A stretch of 64,000 nt of DNA from Purshia tridentata. Taxonomy: Eukaryota > Streptophyta > Magnoliopsida > Rosales > Rosaceae. Below are positions 58,428 through 64,000 of the stretch, in pieces (position 1 is the stretch's first letter; each line of letters begins with the position of its first letter). A program made the translations under genes and the position numbers. The stretch lies in assembly GCA_003254885.1 (NCBI GenBank), contig QANT01002862.1, positions 1-64,000 of the forward strand, written 5' to 3'. Below the pieces are notes generated by a model, which was given only the letters and a program-made list of their open reading frames with translations, was not told the origin of the DNA and searched no databases.

Positions 58428-61005
58428 TCATAAATCGTCGTCAAGAATGGTGGACAATAACAGCCCATGAACAAAAGCACATCTTTTTGTCTTCTCTTCC
58501 TTATCCTTGAGAGACAAAGGAGGTGACTGGACATTTCTGTGACCAAATAACATGTGTTAGACCAAGGAAATTCAAGCATGCTGGAAAAAGAAGAAGAAAG
58601 AAAGAAGAAAATAGAACCATGAAAACAACCAGAGTTTGTGTACACTGCTTCTTAAAAGAGTGCACCTAATTAGTTTAAATAAAGCAGAAAATTTTCCTTT
58701 TTTACCCCGACATACTATCTGCACTCATGCACTCATGCATGCCTACATAGCGTATGTGAGTATATGAAAATGTGTCTATCAAAACCAAAAACCACAACAT
58801 TTCTCTAAATTTTAATAGATAAAGTGAGATTAACTAAATATCATGATTTGTTAAGGCATCCAGCTTTGACCTTGGGTTAGAAGGTCAGAATTAGAGCCAG
58901 CTGCGAAATAGATTTAGGTGTCCATCAAAAGCAGTTGAAGATTTAATAACTTACCGTTCTGATAATTTCTCGTCAGTACTTTTCTTGGCTGAGTTTGTTT
59001 CAGTTGAGAAGTGAGGCTGAACACTGACAAAATCATCAGCCATAGGCAAAATAAATGATGACAACAATGGGTCAGCTGCTGCATTGGACGATAAACAGGC
59101 AGAGCCCCCAAAAAGAGACTGCAAATTTCCTTCCCGCAGCTCTTTCCTCAACAAAGATAGCGTTGAATGAGCTCCACCTTTCCGTGTTTTCCTCTTGCGC
59201 TGCATGTAATTATTAGTTAAGGAATTCAGAGCATTGGGTCAATTCTTCTTTATGATCAATCTTTCATTCTTTTGACCAAAACTATAATAAATCTCAGCAA
59301 TATGATGAAAACCAAGAAGAAAACAGCCTAATTTGACTTGAAGCAATCTAGAAATATCAACAATCATCTCCAAGGAAACTGACCTTTATGAATGATTTAC
59401 ATGTATTGAGGTCTACTGTCTACTAGATTTTATGGGAGGTGTTAACAAATAGGGAATAACAAACGTGGAAATTTCAGATAAACAGAGTTAAGAATTGTGG
59501 GGATAATGGAGTTTGTTCTTGTAAATTACTATTTAAACCATTAAGGACCCAAATCATACCATTTAGCATGGTTGTCAGACTCCATGCATAAAGTTATTTT
59601 AAAACAGATGGGATGTGACATACTCAAAAACTAGCATTGAACCACAAAGCTGACTGTAATAGAAAAAGATAACAAAAACCATCTGCAACACATGACAACT
59701 CAATACAGAAGGATATCTTGATTATACTTCCATGTTGTAGGGTAATGTGCGCAACCATATCAACCCCCACCCTCATTGCACAAACTGGACACACCTGCAG
59801 ATCAACAGCATTCACCATGAGTAAAATTGAAGCAATTACTACCTTATATATATTAGTACTATTTAGTCCCTTATTTTTCAATAAGATAGAAATGAAATCA
59901 TATAAATTCTTCAAGGGCTAAACTCTCAAGACTCTCAACTGTTTAAGAAGCTGGGATCAACAAGATATATCCCTCACCATTCAGCTGAAAGCCAACTGGC
60001 CTTGAATTCAAGGTTTTTGTAAATTACTTATAAGCAAAAGTTGTATTGACAGCTCTTCTCTACTAAAGTGTTGCTTGGTCATGAACATACTTCTTTATAA
60101 AATACCCTTCACTAAACGCCTAAGAAAAGGTAAATTTAATCATCAAATGGCATTATAATAACAATGTATATGCACCAAACAAGTAGCATTTAATCGCTTT
60201 TAGGTTGAAAGTTAAAGGAATCAGCTAAAGATGGATATGAAAAAGGAGTCATACCCCATTCTTTGCCTCCACTGGGTGCTCTTCATCGATGTGGCAGCAC
60301 AATCCTACAATATCAAAATATTCCGAGCAGAACGGGCACGGAAATTCCTCCCTTATATCATCATCCCCATCAAATTCTTCAAACCCCATGAACATATCTG
60401 CATTGCACAGTGCCATGTTTTAAGAGGTGCAAATCCATTAACATTGAAGGCCTTTGATAGTTTGGGTTTCAACATTGAAAACCCCACTATTCAAGACAAA
60501 ATAACACCCCAGTTCTGACACAATTCTGAAACTTAATTTTTTAATAGAACAAAGTAGGACACTAAAGAACAACAGAATTTGAAGCCAAGTAGGTGAATTC
60601 AGCTCAGCCCAGTGAATGTTTATAAGCACTATATTTAGTTTCGGGGTTGTTAAAACTGGGAAATTGAAAAATTCAAGCTTTTAATATACTTATTGAAAAG
60701 AAAAAAATCAAACTTAAAATTTTCTCCCCTTCATATAAATTCTACATATTAATACCCACAAAGAAAAGACAAACAGCAGCATTTATATCCTAAGCTAAAG
60801 GCAACCCATAAAAACAAAAAAGAACAATTTTTTTTCAAGCATTTCATCAGCTACCAAATAAGGCATTAAACCAAAAGCTATAAAATAAAAATAATTACAA
60901 TAAAAATGGAAAGAAATGATTGAGCTAACCAGATCGAGATTGAAGCGCAGATTGGTAACGCTTAGAGGCAGTGGAAAGACGAGCGCTCCAGGAATCACCG
61001 TCCAT
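58428..61005 (-). CDS. DI19: Dehydration-induced 19 (Di19) zinc-finger protein
   Basis: Small nuclear zinc-finger protein of the drought- and ABA-related Di19 family. The 218-aa product starts MDGDSWSARLSTASKRYQSA. Two atypical Cys2His2 fingers: CPFC (46-49) with H61/H66, and CPVC (75-78) with H89/H94 (MVAHITLQH). A basic nuclear localisation segment MQRKRKTRKGG begins at 100, then the conserved TLSLLRKELREGNLQSLFGG, DPLLSSFILPMADDF and C-terminal KRCAFVHGLLLSTILDDDL. Exons from the 5' end: 60930-61005, 60255-60397, 59717-59794, 58955-59205, 58428-58536. The third intron has AT-AC ends; only that splice keeps the frame and yields the family's usual K-MQRKRK junction. The upstream region holds a palindromic G-box (61590-61599). 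Confidence 0.93.
59206..59716 (-). other. AT-AC, U12-type intron of Di19
   Basis: On the coding strand the intron begins ATATCCTTCTG, an exact U12 5' splice site (RTATCCTT), and ends AATTAC before ATGCAGCGC. An exact U12 branch site TTCCTTAAC sits at 59216-59224, placing the branch A about 11 bases from the end, within the usual U12 distance. No GT-AG pair nearby gives a frame-keeping family-like protein except one with a very poor donor. Confidence 0.88.
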
Positions 61006-61443
61006 ACCTACTCTTTATATATGAATTTAAGAAATGGTGCAATTCGGTCGGCTCTGATCTCTCAGATTCAAAAACCCTAGAAAAAACAATTGAGAATGAG
61101 ACAAAACCAGATACGAATTGATAAGGGAATCGGGTTGGGATTGAGCTGGAGGAAGTGAGGCTGAAGATGATGAAGATGACGACGACGATAAAGGAGGTGG
61201 TGGTGGTGGCGTAATTTCACCGAAGAAGAGGAAAGAGCTATTTAATCTCTACCAGTTTGTACATATATATATATAATATGTTACATCATTTATATCTATC
61301 TATCATTCTATCTAATAGCTATACGCTGTAAAATTCTGTATTTTTGTATTTTTGAGTCTTTTTTTATTTGTTGGGAAAAATGGAATTTATTAGAGGCAGA
61401 ATTGTGCGGTGAATATGACAGATGGTCAAAGACAAAGAAACAC

Positions 61444-61481
<38 letters not shown>

Positions 61482-61589
61482 TTTTACAGCTCTTTGTTTG
61501 TTGCTGTGAGCTTCCCCTTGCCTTCTTCACCTGCTTTTACTTATTACTACGTTCTGTGAGTTTCAACACCCTGGTAGATTTCATGGTCA

Positions 61590-61599
61590 GCCACGTGGC
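61590..61599. promoter_or_regulatory. Palindromic G-box/ABRE upstream of Di19
   Basis: GCCACGTGGC is a perfect 10-bp palindrome with an ACGTG core, the site type bound by bZIP (including ABA-responsive ABF) and bHLH factors. It lies about 590 bases before the Di19 start. Confidence 0.55.
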
Positions 61600-61945
61600 T
61601 TTTACGGGAAGGGAGTTTCTAAAGAAAGGCAGCAAGTTTCTTTCTACACCCCCCACAAAACTTTTCCCCAATACTTTCAATTTTAATCTCAATTGTGTAA
61701 AAAAATAAGAGAACTCAAAATCCATATGGCGTCGGCTCCCAAGCCTACACCCCCTCTCTGTCTACCCACATCAGCCTACACTGTTGTCAACTTCAACATC
61801 GGTGTGAGTAGGTGGGTGGAGCCATGGAGGGAATAAAGGGGTCGAGTGGGAGATGGTAATATATGTTTTGAATGTATTTGATTCAAATTTCTTTATTACG
61901 TAAGAAAGAACATATCTTTATCACATAAAAAAGAATACATAATTC

Positions 61946-62038
61946 CATAAAAAGATTTTTTTGTTGAGTATAGAGGCTATCTAGATATACATTATTTCAT
62001 AAAAGATTTTTTTTGTTGAGTATAGAAGCTATCTAGAT
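61946..62038. repeat. 41-bp direct repeat in the Di19-SYP4 spacer
   Basis: CATAAAAAGATTTTTTTGTT plus about 21 bases (61946-61986) recurs at 61998-62038 with two differences. It is a simple local duplication in noncoding sequence. Confidence 0.85.
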
Positions 62039-62183
62039 TTCAAATTTTTTTGTTTTTTAGCCTTTTGTAACAATTGAGGGTAAAATTGGAATATTTTGAG
62101 GATAAAAATTGGTTTGGGGTGTGGAAAGCAAAGTGTGGAGGTTGTTTTAGAAGCTCCGCTGTGGGAATACTAATTAAACACGG

Positions 62184-62216
62184 GGCCCAATTTCACAGGT
62201 CCAGGCCCAGGGCCCA
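62184..62216. promoter_or_regulatory. Cluster of three GGCCCA (site II) words upstream of SYP4
   Basis: GGCCCA occurs at 62184, 62204 and 62211. Site II words are bound by TCP factors in promoters of plant housekeeping genes. They lie about 340-370 bases before the start codon. Confidence 0.5.
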
Positions 62217-62357
62217 AATCCAAAGCCCGAATAGGACCCTGGTTGAACACCGCCGAGTCCGAGCATGTAACCAACTGACACAGAAGCTTAATGACAATAT
62301 TGACGACAACAACTTAATATTACCTCAGAACAAAAGCCAGTTCCAAATTCGCCGGGG

Positions 62358-62408
62358 CACGTGACTCGCCGTCTCTGCAACCTTCTTCCCCGGATCTCCG
62401 ATCACGTG
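62358..62408. promoter_or_regulatory. Paired G-boxes upstream of SYP4
   Basis: CACGTG occurs at 62358-62363 and 62403-62408; the second sits in the palindrome TCACGTGA. They lie about 150-200 bases before the start codon, in the promoter or leader. Confidence 0.5.
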
Positions 62409-62554
62409 ACCGTGACCTTCTTTACCCCGAACCCTATCATTTTCTCTTAATTTTCCCTCATTTTTTGTATGACAAGGCCCGAACCCGGTTTCGATTCTCC
62501 GTTGGATCCGTAGCTTTTTGTGTTCCAGTCCGAATCTGAATCAGAGCTCCATCC

Positions 62555-64000
62555 ATGGCCACGCGGAATCGGACCTTGCTCTATAGGAAGTACAGGGATG
62601 CTTTGAAGACCGTCCGCGCTCCGACGAGCTCGTCCGCGAGCTCCGGCGCCGGTGGTGGTCCAGTCATTGAATTGGTCAGCACATCACTTTTGCATCAGAA
62701 TCGCTCTTATGCTCCGCTCAGTACCGAGGATCCGGGTAATTCCAGGTCTCTCTCTCTCTCTCTCTCTCTTCTATATCTTTATATGTTAATTAATTGAATT
62801 AAAGTTTTGTGTTTAACTAAATTAAAGTTTGGGAAATTTATTAGGTTGGTTTACCTGTACAGTTTGGTTCAACAGAAAAAGATGAATAAACAATAGTAAA
62901 GAAATGAAACCTTCAGATTGTGGAGTTGAGAAAGCAAAGGCCTTGAACTGAACTGTGCGCAATGCACAGACAATGAATTAAGGCATTTAAATAGGAAATT
63001 GAAGGCGGGATTATTAGATCAGAGTTATTAACATTTAGGCATTGGTTGTTTCAATGTGTAATGGATGATCTAATTCGTAACTGGGTTGTATACATGGGAT
63101 AATTTATTGTTTCATGACCATCATGATTTGGGGTTTTTTGTATTTGGGTTGGTTTGGACAAGTCTTTCTTGTGAATTTATGTAGTAGGGAAGTCATGTTT
63201 TTTTATTGCTGCAGTAAGGGTGCACTTACTGTTGGTCTACCGCCAGCATGGGTGGATGTATCGGAAGAAATAGCCGCAAATGTACAGCGGGCACGGGTAA
63301 AAATGGCTGAGCTGACCAAGGCTCATGCAAAGGCTTTAATGCCTTCTTTTGGAGATGGAAAAGAAGACCAACGCTTGATTGAGGGTCTTACGCAAGAGAT
63401 AACTAATTTGATAAAGAAATCTGAAAAGAGACTACAGAGACTTTCTGCAGCTGGGCCTTCTGAAGATTCAAATCTTAGAAAAAATGTACAGGTATGACTC
63501 AAAAGCCATTAGATATTTCTGGCGTTGCTATATGCAATGTATCACTTCTTGCATTTTGATGGTTGATTTTCCTCAGCACTTTGCTTTTATATCTTGAGGT
63601 TTGTCATATGTCATTAGCTTCTTTTCCTCCCACCTTATTTCTGGAAATGATACCATGGTTTTTAACATAAATGTATCGCAGCCTCATCTTAGAACTGGAA
63701 GTTTTCAAAAGAAAAAAATCTTCCTCTTCTTCCTCCTTGTATTATCTTCATTTTGATGATCTTTGATACATTGTATTACTCCAAATCTTCTGATCAAGTA
63801 GCATAGAGTAAATTAGACAAGTGTGTGGTAGTCTGCCATCACTGACTGATTGTTCCCAGAATACTGCTAATGTCTTCTGTTTCTTTTGCAGAGGTCTCTT
63901 GCCACTGACCTTCAGAACCTCTCAATGGAGCTTCGCAAGAAACAGTCCACTTATTTGAAGCGCCTCAGGCAGCAAAAAGAGGTTCGAAAGAATTTTAGCT
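62555..64000 (+). CDS. SYP4: Syntaxin of the SYP4 group (SYP41/SYP43 type), 3' end outside window
   Basis: Qa-SNARE of the trans-Golgi network, needed for vesicle fusion and vacuolar/secretory traffic. Visible residues: MATRNRTLLYRKYRDALKTV, a Ser/Ala/Gly-rich linker, VIELVSTSLLHQNRSYAPLS, then after the first intron SKGALTVGLPPAWVDVSEEI, helical segments (VQRARVKMAELTKAHAKAL, EITNLIKKSEKRLQRLS) and RSLATDLQNLSMELRKKQST, YLKRLRQQKE. These match the N-terminal regulatory part of SYP41/43. Exons: 62555-62745, 63215-63491, 63892 onward. The third exon may end at about 63981, before GTTCGAAAG; the SNARE motif and membrane anchor lie beyond the window. Intron 1 starts GTCTCTCT, entering a CT microsatellite (62747-62769). 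Confidence 0.93.

Larger units (their letters stand above)
61006..62554. promoter_or_regulatory. Divergent promoter region between Di19 and the SYP4 syntaxin
   Basis: About 1.55 kb between two genes transcribed away from each other. On the Di19 side: AAACCCTAG (about 61073), a (GA)n run at 61447-61479 that reads CT on the Di19 strand, and a G-box palindrome. In the middle: a 41-bp direct repeat (61946-61986 and 61998-62038). On the syntaxin side: three GGCCCA words (62184-62216) and two G-boxes. Confidence 0.6.

Noticed and set aside
59624-59914. Di19 exon 3 continuing into CIELSC with a GT-AG intron
   Set aside because: It needs a very poor donor and gives residues foreign to the family; the AT-AC boundaries fit both U12 consensus and protein.
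1-64000. CRISPR arrays, operons, riboswitches, rRNA or tRNA genes
   Set aside because: The window is plant nuclear DNA; no regular spacer-repeat array or RNA gene was seen.

Overview
This is eukaryotic nuclear DNA from a flowering plant, most likely a eudicot. The evidence is intron-rich genes with GT-AG splice sites, AT-rich introns and spacers, plant-only families (TOPLESS-related, Di19, KIN-14 kinesin with a calponin-homology domain, WAK-type galacturonan-binding protein), a Ty1/copia element with a tRNA-iMet-like primer site, and many CT microsatellites near gene starts. The species cannot be named from the sequence. All multi-exon models were built by eye from splice sites and family resemblance; in each complete model the exon lengths sum to a whole number of codons.

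Layout. 1-7043: a partial Ty1/copia pol fragment ending at an N, then a nearly whole short-LTR copia element whose 3' LTR lies about 0.7 kb upstream of the next gene. 7738-16334 (+): TOPLESS-related corepressor of the TPR4 type, 25 coding exons, with a tRNA-derived SINE in intron 3. 17015-19904 (+): splicing factor PRP38 with an RS/RD/RE-rich tail. 20514-21032 (-): small single-exon plant protein of unknown function. 21033-22900: spacer with a decayed duplicate of that gene's 3' end and an F-box relic. 23481-29621 (+): eIF3 subunit a. 30509-32479 (+): mitochondrial single-stranded DNA-binding protein. 34642-35334 (+): secreted WAK-type ectodomain protein without a kinase. 36356-38641 (-): PP2C phosphatase of the Arabidopsis At1g47380 type. 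40839-47025 (-): KIN-14 kinesin with CH domain, 19 coding exons. 47026-53800: a 6.7 kb AT-rich gene-poor stretch with one GC-rich island. 54429-57227 (+): RING plus PHD protein resembling PHRF1. 58428-61005 (-): Di19 zinc-finger protein with an AT-AC (U12-type) intron. 62555-64000 (+): TGN syntaxin of the SYP41/43 type, running off the window.

The genes are mostly housekeeping or regulatory, each with its own promoter; no operon-like or cluster logic links them. I found no convincing new biological system. The observations most worth a second look are the AT-AC intron in Di19, CT microsatellites at or beside first-intron donors and leaders of most genes (nearly always CT on the coding strand), two single-N positions that look like assembly joints, the F-box and small-gene relics, and a GC-rich island inside the gene-poor stretch.
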